From positions 7,484 to 24,872 of the forward strand of contig NYWQ01000024.1 in the NCBI GenBank assembly GCA_002685115.1: a stretch of DNA of 17,389 nt. Reading direction: 5' to 3'. Positions 1-8,488 of this stretch are shown here, piece by piece (within the stretch, counting starts at the first letter, position 1; every line of letters begins with the position of its first letter). The notes under the pieces were generated by a model. The model ran no database searches. It worked only from the letters and a program-made list of their open reading frames with translations, and was not told where the DNA came from. This stretch comes from Flavobacteriales bacterium (GTDB lineage Bacteria; Bacteroidota; Bacteroidia; Flavobacteriales; UBA7430). The translations under genes were made by a program, and so were the position numbers.

Positions 1-1995
1 TTGGGTGAACGGTATGCAAACTATTTTATTGACGAGTTTCAAGACACCTCAGAGTTGCAGTGGAAAAATTTACTCCCTTTATTAGAAAATGCAATTGCAA
101 ATGGACAAAAACCCGGATCGGCCATGCTTGTTGGAGATGCCAAACAAGCCATATATCGTTGGAGAGGTGGCGAGGTAGATCAGTTTATAGAGCTGCAATT
201 AAAGGCAGCTTCACCATCGGCCAAAGAGCCTTATAAAATGGAGGCATGCTCGCTGGACTTTAATTATCGTTCCGCAGCAGAAATTGTAGAGTTTAACAAC
301 CAATTTTTTTCTTCCGTTGCCCCTAAAATAGAAAACCAAAAGTACAGCGCTCTTTTTTCAAACCTGAACTCTAAACAAGTTAGAGGTACTGGGGGGCATG
401 TTTCTATCGAATACATCGATTATAACGGAGATTACGAAGAACTCCAAAAGGCGCGCTGTTTGTCCAATATTGAACAACTGAGAAAAGACGGCTTTAATTA
501 TGGAGACATATGCATCCTTACACGTACCAAAGCAAAAGGAACGGTATTGGTTAAGCTCTTGTCTGAGAAAGGGATTCCTGTTGTATCTGCAGAATCACTT
601 TTGCTTGAGCAGTCAACAGAAGTCAAGTTTCTGCTTAATTTTTTGAGATTCTTAAATGAACCTATGCACCCTCGTTATCGATTTAAATTGATAGAATATT
701 TAAATGAAAATGAGTTTTGTACTGCTACCTTAGAAAATGTTCACATCCAATTAGACCAGTTGTGTAAAGCCTCTTTGAGCGAATTTAATGCTTTTTTAAA
801 ATCCATTATTAGCGATTACGACATGCTAAAATGGCGTTCTATTTCTTTAGTTGAACTTAGCCATAAAATAGCTCGCTCCTTTAAACTAGAAGAAACAGCA
901 CGTATATATATGCAGTTTTTTATGGATGAAGTATGGGCATACAGCACTAAATACGCTCAAGACCTATTTGGTTTTTTAAATTATTGGGAGGAAACTGCTC
1001 ATAAATTATCGGTTGCTATTCCAGAAGGAATAAATGCCGTTCAGGTCATGACGATTCATAAATCAAAAGGATTAGAATTTCCTGCAGTTATATTCCCATT
1101 TGCCAATTGGAATGCCACAAGCGAACAAAACGCTAAATCATGGGTAGAAACCGATACTCCAGAGCTTCACAATTTACCCACCTCATTGATTCCAATAAGC
1201 GACAAACTAAAGTCGAGTACTGAAAAACTTCAATCACTCTATGTTGAGCATAAATCAAAGGTCTTGTTAGATAATCTAAACATGCTTTACGTGGCTCTTA
1301 CTCGGCCAAAAACGCGCCTGTACATTCAAACCTCTTCTAAAGGAGGTAATTTAAGTACTTATTTTGAGCACTTTTTAAAAGAACAAGGTCTATGGGAACC
1401 AAATAGAGATGTTTATACCTTTGGATCTCCAGTTGCATACCATTCAAAACCCAGACCTAAGAATACGAATCTAGAAGTTTCCACACCTATAAAAGATTTG
1501 TCTAAGGTTTTAAAAATTAGTCGTCAAGCCCCTAGAATTTGGGAAGTGGACCACCCAGAAAAAGGTGCTGATAAAGGGCGTAAAATACATGAAATATTGT
1601 CGTACATAAAAGTTGAAAGTGATTTAAACTCAGCATTAGAAAAGGCTTTAAGAGAGGGCCTTTTGTCTAATAATGAGCTTAAAGAGGTACATTATTTACT
1701 TCAACAAACATTACATCATCCGAAATTGAAAAAGTATTTTTCGGTAGGTTTAAAAGTTAAAAATGAAGAAGATATTCTTCTAGAAAATGGAAAAGTAATT
1801 CGCCCAGATCGTTTGGTTTTTATGCCTGATGGAATCACGATTATTGACTATAAAACTGGGACTACTCTGGCTTCTCACGAAGAACAAATTTTAACCTACC
1901 GAAGCCACATTGTAAGTATGGGATATCCGGTAATTTCTTGCGTATTGGTCTATATAAATGAGGAGCGTGTAGAACTTAATGAAGTCGTATTATGA
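1..1995 (+). CDS. addA: AddA-type UvrD-family helicase/nuclease, 5'-truncated by window edge
   Basis: This is the C-terminal 664 residues of a superfamily 1 helicase fused to a RecB-like nuclease. Helicase motifs seen, in residues from position 1: motif II DEFQDT (11-16), motif III GDAKQAIYRWRGG (45-57), NYRS (88-91), motif V with IHKSKGLEF (352-360) and motif VI LYVALTRPK (429-437). The nuclease domain follows: H530, D603, the D616-Y-K618-TG motif and Q629xxxY633. The Walker A motif must lie upstream of the window, so the TTG at position 1 is not the real start. The family works with AddB to process double-strand DNA ends for RecA-dependent repair. The stop overlaps the next gene's start in ATGA, which implies translational coupling. 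It could instead be called a generic UvrD/exonuclease V beta subunit, but the helicase-plus-nuclease order and the AddB-like partner favour AddA. Confidence 0.9.
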   Translation: MGERYANYFIDEFQDTSELQWKNLLPLLENAIANGQKPGSAMLVGDAKQAIYRWRGGEVDQFIELQLKAASPSAKEPYKMEACSLDFNYRSAAEIVEFNNQFFSSVAPKIENQKYSALFSNLNSKQVRGTGGHVSIEYIDYNGDYEELQKARCLSNIEQLRKDGFNYGDICILTRTKAKGTVLVKLLSEKGIPVVSAESLLLEQSTEVKFLLNFLRFLNEPMHPRYRFKLIEYLNENEFCTATLENVHIQLDQLCKASLSEFNAFLKSIISDYDMLKWRSISLVELSHKIARSFKLEETARIYMQFFMDEVWAYSTKYAQDLFGFLNYWEETAHKLSVAIPEGINAVQVMTIHKSKGLEFPAVIFPFANWNATSEQNAKSWVETDTPELHNLPTSLIPISDKLKSSTEKLQSLYVEHKSKVLLDNLNMLYVALTRPKTRLYIQTSSKGGNLSTYFEHFLKEQGLWEPNRDVYTFGSPVAYHSKPRPKNTNLEVSTPIKDLSKVLKISRQAPRIWEVDHPEKGADKGRKIHEILSYIKVESDLNSALEKALREGLLSNNELKEVHYLLQQTLHHPKLKKYFSVGLKVKNEEDILLENGKVIRPDRLVFMPDGITIIDYKTGTTLASHEEQILTYRSHIVSMGYPVISCVLVYINEERVELNEVVL

Positions 1996-4814
1996 AGAAG
2001 TTTATAAATAAAATTGCCGAAACCATTTACGCTTCCAAAAGAGATACACTTGAAGAGTTATGTATTGTTTTACCCAGCAAAAGAGCGGGTACCTTTTTTA
2101 AGCAAGCTTTAGCTGATTTGAGTGAGGTGCCTCTATGGATGCCCAAGATATATGCTATTGAAGAATGGTTGGAAGAGATTTCTGGATTTACGATACTAGA
2201 CCGTACGACCTTGCTTTTTGAGTTATACATCTCCTATCAAAAAGTATTTCCCAAGGAGGCTCAAGATTCTTTTGAATCTTTTTTGAAGTGGGCACCTATG
2301 TTACTAACCGATTTTAATGATATTTCGGCTTATTTGGACAAGCCCAGTAAACTGTTCGATTACTTACATCAAGCAAAAAAAATTGAATCCTGGACACCCT
2401 TAGATGGCGAGCCCAGCGAAGTTGTAAAAAAGTATTTACGTTTTTGGGAGTTAATGGGTTTGCTTTTTAGCGAATTTACTAAAAACTTAGAAGCCCAAAA
2501 TACAGCCTTTCAGGGGATGGCCTACCGCAAAGCCTCAGAGGGTATTTCTAGCTGGATGGTGAGCCAAAAACCACCCAAAGGCTCTGTATGTTATGTAGGC
2601 TTTAATGCAATGAATCCTTGCGAAGAACACATTATGAGAACCTTAATTGCAGCGGGAGTAGCAGAAGTGTTTTGGGATGCAGACACTTATTATCTTAATG
2701 ATCCAAAGCAAGAAGCTGGAAGGTATCTCCGAAAACACAAGCAGTGGCCAGAGTTTGAAAGTAGACCCTTTAATTGGGTGTGTAGTGATTTAATCAAGCC
2801 CAAAGAAATAAATGTAATTGGAGTACCAAAAGGAGTTGCTCAAGCTCAGTTAGCAGCCTCTTTAATAAATAAGCAAAAAATTAAAAACCAAGAGTTAAAG
2901 GACATTGCCTTGGTTTTGGCAGATGAAAATTTGCTGTTACCTGTTTTAGAGTTTTTACCTAGTTCTGTTGATATGTTAAATATTACTATGGGTAATTCTT
3001 TAAAGAACTTAAACATGTATGCCTTTTTTGATGCCTTTTTTCAACTGCATTTGAATAGAGAAAAGTTAAGTGCTGCTCAAGAAAAGTTTTACTTTAAAGA
3101 CCTTTTTAAAGTTTGGCAACACCCCGCTTTTCAGACCTCGGGACACGCCGAGACGCTTTTGAAACTCAAGCAGAAAATACAAAGATTAAATCACTCTTTT
3201 CCGTCTAAGGAGCTTATCCTAGCTGATTGTCCTAAATCCGTTTTGCCATGGATTCAAGTTTTGTTAAACTACAATAGCGCTCACCCTTTTGGTATTATAG
3301 ACGACGCTTTAGCTCTTATAGACCTGGTGAAAGACAAAATTATAGAACAAGGCAGGAAGGATTCATTAGACTTAGAGCAGTTGTTTGTTTTTGCAAAACT
3401 TTTCAATCAGATTAAAAACTTACAAGATAAATACGGGTTTATTAAGGAACTTAAAACCCTACATCATCTTTTTCAGCAAAGCGCCAAACTAGAAAGTTTG
3501 TCTTTCTTTGGCGAACCACTTTCAGGCCTTCAGCTTATGGGAATGCTGGAAACGCGTAACCTCGATTTTGAACATGTTATTTTACTTTCCGCTAACGAAG
3601 GTTTTTTACCCGAAGGGAAAACCGACAATTCCTTCATTCCTTTTGATATTAGAAAAGAAGTTGGATTACCTACTTATCTAGATAAAGATGCCATTTTTGC
3701 CTATCACTTTTACCGATTGGCACAACGCTGTAAATCTTTTACCTTGGTTTACAATACTCAAACTGATGCCATGGGGGCTGGAGAGAAAAGTCGTTTTATA
3801 GCCCAATTAGAAAACGAACTTAAACAACGCTATCCAAATGAAATTAGTTTTACTAAGCAGGTTTTGTCTCATCCATTACACGCTGTAAAGCCCAAAGAAT
3901 TGGCTGTAGTTAAAGATATAGAAATTCAAAAAAGACTTAAAGAAATTGCTACAGGAAGGGGCTTTTCTCCCTCCTCTTTAAATAGTTATAAAAACTGCCC
4001 ACTACAGTTTTACTATGAAAAAGTTCTTAAAATAAGAGACCCAGACGTTGTAGAAGAAACCATAGCGGCCAATACTTTAGGTACTGTTGTACACCGCTCT
4101 TTAGAGGATTTATACAAGCCATTTGTAAACCACCTGCTTACCGAGCAAGACCTTAAAGGTATGCTGCCCAAAATTCCAGCTAAACTTAAAGAGCTTTTTT
4201 CAGAAGAATTTAAAAAAGGCACCTTTAATAAAGGTAAAAACTTGCTCGTTTATACAGTGGCAGAACAATTTTTAAACTCATTTATTAAACTCGAACTGAA
4301 ATTTCTTAAGAACAACGAACTTCATATTATTGGCTTAGAGCAAGATTTAAAAGCTGAAATTAAAATTGATAGCCTAGACTTTTCTATAAACCTAAATGGA
4401 AATGCGGATCGAATTGACCAATGCAATGGAGGTTTGCGTATTACAGATTATAAAACAGGAATGGTAAATAAAAACGAGCTTCAAACAGATGATTTGCAAC
4501 TGCTTGTATGGGACAAAAGCTACCAGAAAGGATTTCAGTTGTATCTTTATGCCTACCTGTATCACAAAATGAAACCCGATCAGAAGGAACTAGAAACGGG
4601 TATTGTGAGTTTTAGAGCACTCAAAAACGGTTTTATACCGGCCGGATTTAAAGAGGGAAAACAGTTGACAACCCTTTTGGACTCAAATTTATTAACCGAT
4701 TTTGAAGCCGAATTTAAAACACTTTTAGCATCTATTTTTGATACCACAATTCCATTTCATCATAAAGACAGGACGGAGCCTTGCAGGTTTTGTGATCCTC
4801 AAGAATTTCGATAA
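1992..4814 (+). CDS. addB: AddB-type PD-(D/E)XK nuclease, partner of AddA
   Basis: A complete 940-residue protein, second subunit of an AddAB-like end-processing nuclease. The long N-terminal part looks like a degenerate helicase: the expected Walker A site (around residues 25-32, LPSKRAG) lacks the GKT/S signature, as expected if AddA is the ATP-driven motor. The C-terminal nuclease is clear: H701, D806 in NADRID, the D819-Y-K821-TG motif, and Q849xxxY853. In AddB this nuclease is stapled by a 4Fe-4S cluster from one cysteine before it and a C-x2-C-x5-C group after it. Here C669, C931 and C934 are present but the last position is R940, immediately before the stop. The start is the ATG of the ATGA overlap with addA. 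Transcription ends at the hairpin 20 bases downstream. Family assignment is firm; the subunit name is inferred from the gene pair. Confidence 0.88.
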   Translation: MKKFINKIAETIYASKRDTLEELCIVLPSKRAGTFFKQALADLSEVPLWMPKIYAIEEWLEEISGFTILDRTTLLFELYISYQKVFPKEAQDSFESFLKWAPMLLTDFNDISAYLDKPSKLFDYLHQAKKIESWTPLDGEPSEVVKKYLRFWELMGLLFSEFTKNLEAQNTAFQGMAYRKASEGISSWMVSQKPPKGSVCYVGFNAMNPCEEHIMRTLIAAGVAEVFWDADTYYLNDPKQEAGRYLRKHKQWPEFESRPFNWVCSDLIKPKEINVIGVPKGVAQAQLAASLINKQKIKNQELKDIALVLADENLLLPVLEFLPSSVDMLNITMGNSLKNLNMYAFFDAFFQLHLNREKLSAAQEKFYFKDLFKVWQHPAFQTSGHAETLLKLKQKIQRLNHSFPSKELILADCPKSVLPWIQVLLNYNSAHPFGIIDDALALIDLVKDKIIEQGRKDSLDLEQLFVFAKLFNQIKNLQDKYGFIKELKTLHHLFQQSAKLESLSFFGEPLSGLQLMGMLETRNLDFEHVILLSANEGFLPEGKTDNSFIPFDIRKEVGLPTYLDKDAIFAYHFYRLAQRCKSFTLVYNTQTDAMGAGEKSRFIAQLENELKQRYPNEISFTKQVLSHPLHAVKPKELAVVKDIEIQKRLKEIATGRGFSPSSLNSYKNCPLQFYYEKVLKIRDPDVVEETIAANTLGTVVHRSLEDLYKPFVNHLLTEQDLKGMLPKIPAKLKELFSEEFKKGTFNKGKNLLVYTVAEQFLNSFIKLELKFLKNNELHIIGLEQDLKAEIKIDSLDFSINLNGNADRIDQCNGGLRITDYKTGMVNKNELQTDDLQLLVWDKSYQKGFQLYLYAYLYHKMKPDQKELETGIVSFRALKNGFIPAGFKEGKQLTTLLDSNLLTDFEAEFKTLLASIFDTTIPFHHKDRTEPCRFCDPQEFR

Positions 4815-4833
4815 ACACCTTATTCTAATCCAT

Positions 4834-4872
4834 AAAAAAAGCAGTTACCCTTTAGGTTAACTGCTTTTTTTT
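4834..4872. terminator. Bidirectional intrinsic terminator between addB and lysS
   Basis: Seven A residues (4834-4840), then a stem of 4841-4850 against 4855-4864 with loop TTTA and one C/T mismatch, then eight T residues (4865-4872). The A and T runs pair to lengthen the stem. The layout works on both strands and sits exactly between two convergent genes. Confidence 0.9.
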
Positions 4873-4888
4873 ATGAGACGTAAGTTCG

Positions 4889-6598
4889 TTACTCAATTAA
4901 ATCAATACTTACACCTGCGTCTGTTTTTGTTGCTTTTGTAAACCCTAATTTTCCAAGTGCTTTTAAGCCCTTGTCCCACTGTTTGTTACTTAGGCCTGCC
5001 ATAGATTTTAAAGCATCAATATTCATAGATTTCCGTTCAAGTAAAATTTCGTAAATTACTTTTTCATTCTCTTTTAACTCATCCGTTTTTGAAGTTTCAA
5101 ATTCCTCAGGCCTCATTTGTGGGAAGAATAAAACTTCCTGAATAGAGGATTGATTGGTCATTAACATCGTTAATCGATCAATTCCTATTCCCATTCCTGA
5201 TGTAGGAGGCATTCCATACTCTAAAGCTCTCAAGAAATCTTGGTCAATAAACATGGCTTCATCATCTCCTTTTGCCGATAATGCCAATTGCTCTTCAAAA
5301 CGTTCTCTTTGATCTATTGGGTCGTTTAATTCAGAATAAGCATTGGCAATTTCTTTTCCGTTGACCATGAGCTCAAAGCGCTCTGTTAACTCAGGGTTGT
5401 TGCGGTGAATTTTACACAAAGGAGACATTTCCTTTGGGTAATCCGTAATAAAGGTTGGTTGAATGTAGTGGGGTTCACATTTTTCTCCGAAAATCTCGTC
5501 GATCAATTTACCCTTACCCATACTTTTATCTGTTTCAATACCCAAACTTTTACAGGCTTCTTTAAGTTGCGTAATGTCCATACCCGAAATGTCTATTCCT
5601 GTATGGTGTTTAATTGCATCCGTCATCGTTACTCGAGCAAATGGCGTTTTAAAACTAATTTCTTTCGCTCCTATTGTTACATCAGTTTTACCATTAACGT
5701 CCATTGCCACACGCTGAATCATTTTTTCGGTAAAATCCATCATCCAATTATAGTCTTTGTAGGCAACGTATATTTCGAGTACTGTAAATTCTGGATTGTG
5801 TGTTCGGTCCATTCCTTCATTACGGAAGTCTTTGGCAAATTCATAAACACCATCAAACCCTCCAACAATCAATCTTTTTAAATACAACTCGTTGGCAATC
5901 CTCAAATACAAGGGAATATCCAGTGCATTGTGGTGCGATATAAAAGGACGTGCTGATGCGCCACCTGGGATTGGTTGTAGGATAGGAGTTTCTACCTCTA
6001 AATATTCTCGTTCGTTAAAGAACGAACGCATACTGTTCATAATTTTAGTACGCTTAATAAAGGTATCCTTAACGCCTTGATTAACGACTAAATCAACATA
6101 ACGTTGACGGTAACGTAGCTCAGGATCTGTAAAAGCATCATGAACGTTACCTTCTTCATCCGTTTTAACTACAGGTAAAGGTTTTAAGGATTTTGAAAGC
6201 ATGGTTAATTTGGTTACCAATACAGATGTTTCGCCAACTTGAGTTTTAAACAACGAACCTTCAATACCAATAAAATCGCCAATATCGAGCAGTTTTTTAA
6301 ACACCTCATTGTACATGGTTTTGTCTTCTCCAGTACAAATTTCATCTCGGTTAAAGTACAGTTGTAGGCGCCCTTCAGCATCTTGAATCTCAGCAAAAGA
6401 AGCCTTTCCCATAATCCTTCTACTCATGAGTCTTCCCGCAAGGCAAACTTTTTTTCCTTCCTCATAATGCGCCTTACAATCTTTAGAATAAATACTCACA
6501 TTATAGGCCGCCGCCGGGTAAGGATCAATTCCTAAATCCCTAAGTTTTTGAAGAGATTCTCTACGACCTATTTCTTGTTCTGATAATGTAGTGCCCAT
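4889..6598 (-). CDS. lysS: Lysyl-tRNA synthetase, class II
   Basis: Charges tRNA-Lys with lysine in the cytoplasm. From the chosen start the protein has 569 residues. An N-terminal OB-fold anticodon-binding domain (about 52-140, with RLMSRRIMGKASFAEIQD) is followed by the class II core: motif 1 around 190-210, motif 2 FRNEGMDRTHNPEFT (258-272) and motif 3 GMGIGIDRLTMLMT (468-481). The family core usually ends just after motif 3 (about 505 residues in E. coli); here about 70 further residues (500-569) look like a small helical or winged-helix appendage. The frame is open 27 codons further up, to 6679, but the TATATTTG promoter element at 6614-6621 lies inside that extension and MGTTLSEQE is a normal N-terminus, so I start at 6598. 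It is divergent from the isomerase gene and convergent with addB. Confidence 0.96.
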   Translation of the reverse strand: MGTTLSEQEIGRRESLQKLRDLGIDPYPAAAYNVSIYSKDCKAHYEEGKKVCLAGRLMSRRIMGKASFAEIQDAEGRLQLYFNRDEICTGEDKTMYNEVFKKLLDIGDFIGIEGSLFKTQVGETSVLVTKLTMLSKSLKPLPVVKTDEEGNVHDAFTDPELRYRQRYVDLVVNQGVKDTFIKRTKIMNSMRSFFNEREYLEVETPILQPIPGGASARPFISHHNALDIPLYLRIANELYLKRLIVGGFDGVYEFAKDFRNEGMDRTHNPEFTVLEIYVAYKDYNWMMDFTEKMIQRVAMDVNGKTDVTIGAKEISFKTPFARVTMTDAIKHHTGIDISGMDITQLKEACKSLGIETDKSMGKGKLIDEIFGEKCEPHYIQPTFITDYPKEMSPLCKIHRNNPELTERFELMVNGKEIANAYSELNDPIDQRERFEEQLALSAKGDDEAMFIDQDFLRALEYGMPPTSGMGIGIDRLTMLMTNQSSIQEVLFFPQMRPEEFETSKTDELKENEKVIYEILLERKSMNIDALKSMAGLSNKQWDKGLKALGKLGFTKATKTDAGVSIDLIE

Positions 6599-6613
6599 AG
6601 CTAAAAATTTGCC

Positions 6614-6621
6614 CAAATATA
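6614..6621 (-). promoter_or_regulatory. Bacteroidota -7 promoter element for lysS
   Basis: On the minus strand this reads TATATTTG, an exact match to TAnnTTTG, ending 15 bases before the lysS ATG at 6598. I see no good -33 TTG at the usual spacing. Its position rules against the longer lysS reading frame. Confidence 0.65.
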
Positions 6622-6691
6622 CCAAACTTTTGAGAGATAAAGACTTACTTTGCAATTCGTAAAAACTATTTATAAACAAGAGTAAATTCAG

Positions 6692-7675
6692 ATGATAGAT
6701 TTAATAGCTGGTTTTGGAAACCAATTACGTCACGCTTTAGAAATTGGAGCTAAGGCAAACCTACAAGCCAATTCAAAAGAAATTAAAAATGTAATGATTA
6801 CCGGTTTAGGTGGTTCTGGTATTGGTGGAACTATTGTTTCTGAATTGGTTGCCAAAGAATGTATTGTTCCTATATGCACCAATAAAGGCTATGATTTACC
6901 CGAATATATAAATGAAAACACGCTTGTTATCTGTTCTTCTTTCTCTGGAAATACAGAAGAAACAATAGAAGCCTTTGCGAAAGCAAAAGCCAAAGGTGCA
7001 GAAATTGCTTGTGTTTCTTCTGGAGGTAAATTGGCTGAATTAGCTAAGGAAAATAATTTAAATTACATCCAGTTACCAACCGCTGAATCGCCTAGAACAA
7101 TGATGGGCTATTCGATTACACAGTTGTTATATTTCTTAAATCATTACGGTTTAATTGGCGATTCTTTTAAGTCAGATATGTTTAGTGCTGCCAAGTTAAT
7201 AGACGATTTACAGCCAGAAATTCAAGCTGATGCGGTTAAACTTGCAGATCATATTGAAGGTAAAACGCCAATTGTATATGCTTGCGATGGTTATGAAGGG
7301 ATGGCTGTTCGTTTCCGTCAGCAGATGAATGAAAATGCAAAAAGACTTTGTTGGCATAATATTGTTCCAGAAATGAACCATAACGAATTGGTTGGTTGGA
7401 GAAAGAAAGACGAAAGTTTGGCTGTTATTTTCTTCCGAAATAAATCAGACTACACACGTAATCAAAAGCGTTTGGAAATTAATAAAGAAGTGGTTTCTAA
7501 ATACACTTCTTCTGTAATGGAATACTGGTCTAAAGGGCATACAATGATAGAAAACACCTTTTACTTGGTAAATGTTTGCGATCATGTATCTTTTATTATT
7601 TCACAGAGAAATGGAGTAGTAGCAGAAGAGATTGATGTAATTAATGCTCTAAAAGGTTCATTAGCAAAATTTTAG
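6692..7675 (+). CDS. Bifunctional phosphoglucose/phosphomannose isomerase (SIS family)
   Basis: Predicted to interconvert glucose-6-phosphate or mannose-6-phosphate with fructose-6-phosphate. The 327 residues form two SIS domains. Seen: the phosphosugar loop GLGGSGIGG (38-46), SFSGNTEET (83-91) and SPRTMMGYS with PRT at 134-136. Further on come E214 in MNEN, H230 in EMNHNE, and K321 in the C-terminal ALKGS. These line up with the Glu, His and Lys catalytic residues of the archaeal-type PGI/PMI enzyme, and the 16-residue spacing between the Glu and His also matches the known crenarchaeal enzyme. This family is unrelated in sequence to classical Pgi, and some Bacteroidota carry it as well. The start is the first ATG after the divergent lysS promoter. 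I found no perfect TAnnTTTG element upstream; TACTTTG at 6646-6652 is the closest. lipB follows 27 bases downstream and is probably co-transcribed. Confidence 0.9.
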   Translation: MIDLIAGFGNQLRHALEIGAKANLQANSKEIKNVMITGLGGSGIGGTIVSELVAKECIVPICTNKGYDLPEYINENTLVICSSFSGNTEETIEAFAKAKAKGAEIACVSSGGKLAELAKENNLNYIQLPTAESPRTMMGYSITQLLYFLNHYGLIGDSFKSDMFSAAKLIDDLQPEIQADAVKLADHIEGKTPIVYACDGYEGMAVRFRQQMNENAKRLCWHNIVPEMNHNELVGWRKKDESLAVIFFRNKSDYTRNQKRLEINKEVVSKYTSSVMEYWSKGHTMIENTFYLVNVCDHVSFIISQRNGVVAEEIDVINALKGSLAKF

Positions 7676-7702
7676 ATCAAACTAAACTAGTTTACTCAGA
7701 TT

Positions 7703-8410
7703 GTGCAACACGTTAAATACATTCATTTAGGCCTTATTGACTATAAAGAAGCTTGGGATTATCAAGCAACTCTTTTTCAGGCTGTAATTGATGTTAAACG
7801 CGCAAACAGAGTGCGCGAAAAAGAAGGAAATCCTCTTGAAAAAACACAGAGTAAATTAATTTTTTGCGAACATCCGCATGTTTTTACACTAGGGAAGAGT
7901 GGACATCTTTCTCATCTTTTAGTAAATGAAGAACAATTAGCTGCCAAGGGGGCTCGTTTTTATAAAATTAACCGTGGTGGGGATATCACCTACCACGGCC
8001 CAGGGCAATTGGTTGTTTATCCTATTTTTGACCTCGATTGCTTTTTTACGGATATCCACAAATACCTTCGTTATCTAGAAGAATCGGTTATTTTAACGTT
8101 AGCAGAATACGGCATAGTATCCGGAAGAATAGAAGGTTCTACAGGAGTTTGGCTCGATTGGGACAATGCAAAGGCAAGGAAGATTTGCGCCTTAGGTGTT
8201 CGTTCCAGTAGGTGGGTAACTATGCATGGTTTTGCGTTCAACGTAAATTCAGACCTCAATTATTTTGCGAACATCATTCCTTGTGGTATTTCAGACAAGG
8301 CGGTAACGTCTTTGCAAAACGAACTTGGAAGACCGATTGATATGCGAGAAGTTCAAGATAGGGTAAAAAAACATTTGACGACTCTGTTTAAAATCAAACT
8401 GGTAGAGTAG
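7703..8410 (+). CDS. lipB: Octanoyl-[ACP]:protein N-octanoyltransferase
   Basis: Transfers octanoate from octanoyl-ACP to the lipoyl domains of dehydrogenase complexes and the glycine cleavage system, the first step of lipoate synthesis. The 235 residues show the family signature RGGDITYHGPGQ (91-102), the catalytic lysine K160 in RKICALG, and the catalytic cysteine C194 in PCGISDK. The 34-residue Lys-Cys spacing equals that of E. coli LipB (K135/C169). The start is GTG at 7703: no in-frame ATG exists near the N-terminus, and HVKYIHLGLIDY is a normal LipB beginning. It lies 27 bases after the isomerase gene with no promoter visible between, so the two probably form an operon. The lipoyl synthase LipA gene is not in the window. 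Confidence 0.95.
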   Translation: MQHVKYIHLGLIDYKEAWDYQATLFQAVIDVKRANRVREKEGNPLEKTQSKLIFCEHPHVFTLGKSGHLSHLLVNEEQLAAKGARFYKINRGGDITYHGPGQLVVYPIFDLDCFFTDIHKYLRYLEESVILTLAEYGIVSGRIEGSTGVWLDWDNAKARKICALGVRSSRWVTMHGFAFNVNSDLNYFANIIPCGISDKAVTSLQNELGRPIDMREVQDRVKKHLTTLFKIKLVE

Positions 8411-8458
8411 TTTTTTAAACATGTTTTTAATATTTCTTTTTCAATCTATCAAATTGTT

Positions 8459-8466
8459 TAGCTTTG
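8459..8466 (+). promoter_or_regulatory. Bacteroidota -7 element for the acyltransferase gene
   Basis: TAGCTTTG matches TAnnTTTG exactly and lies 22 bases before the ATG at 8489. A T-rich stretch about 18 bases upstream (8437-8440, TTTT) is only a partial -33 match. It suggests the acyltransferase has its own promoter rather than depending on lipB readthrough. Confidence 0.5.
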
Positions 8467-8488
8467 TCAGCTTACCATTAATTTATTT

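Noticed and set aside
1..3. TTG at position 1 as the start of the AddA-like gene
   Set aside because: The reading begins ten residues before helicase motif II, so the ATP-binding motif I and the true start must be upstream of the window.
5405..5881. A 158-codon open frame on the plus strand inside lysS
   Set aside because: It lies wholly antisense to well-conserved lysS motifs, its predicted peptide is rich in F, H, N and C as expected from the complement of coding sequence, and it shows no recognisable domain.
6645..6652. TTACTTTG as a promoter for the isomerase gene
   Set aside because: It mismatches the TA of TAnnTTTG or is one base short, and no -33 TTG lies at a workable distance.
6599..6679. 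27-codon N-terminal extension of lysS
   Set aside because: The exact -7 promoter element at 6614-6621 lies inside it, and the 6598 start gives a normal LysRS N-terminus.
8417..8426. Palindrome AAACATGTTT just after lipB
   Set aside because: A short AT-rich palindrome with no stable loop, and the following T-rich sequence is not a clear terminator; likely chance.
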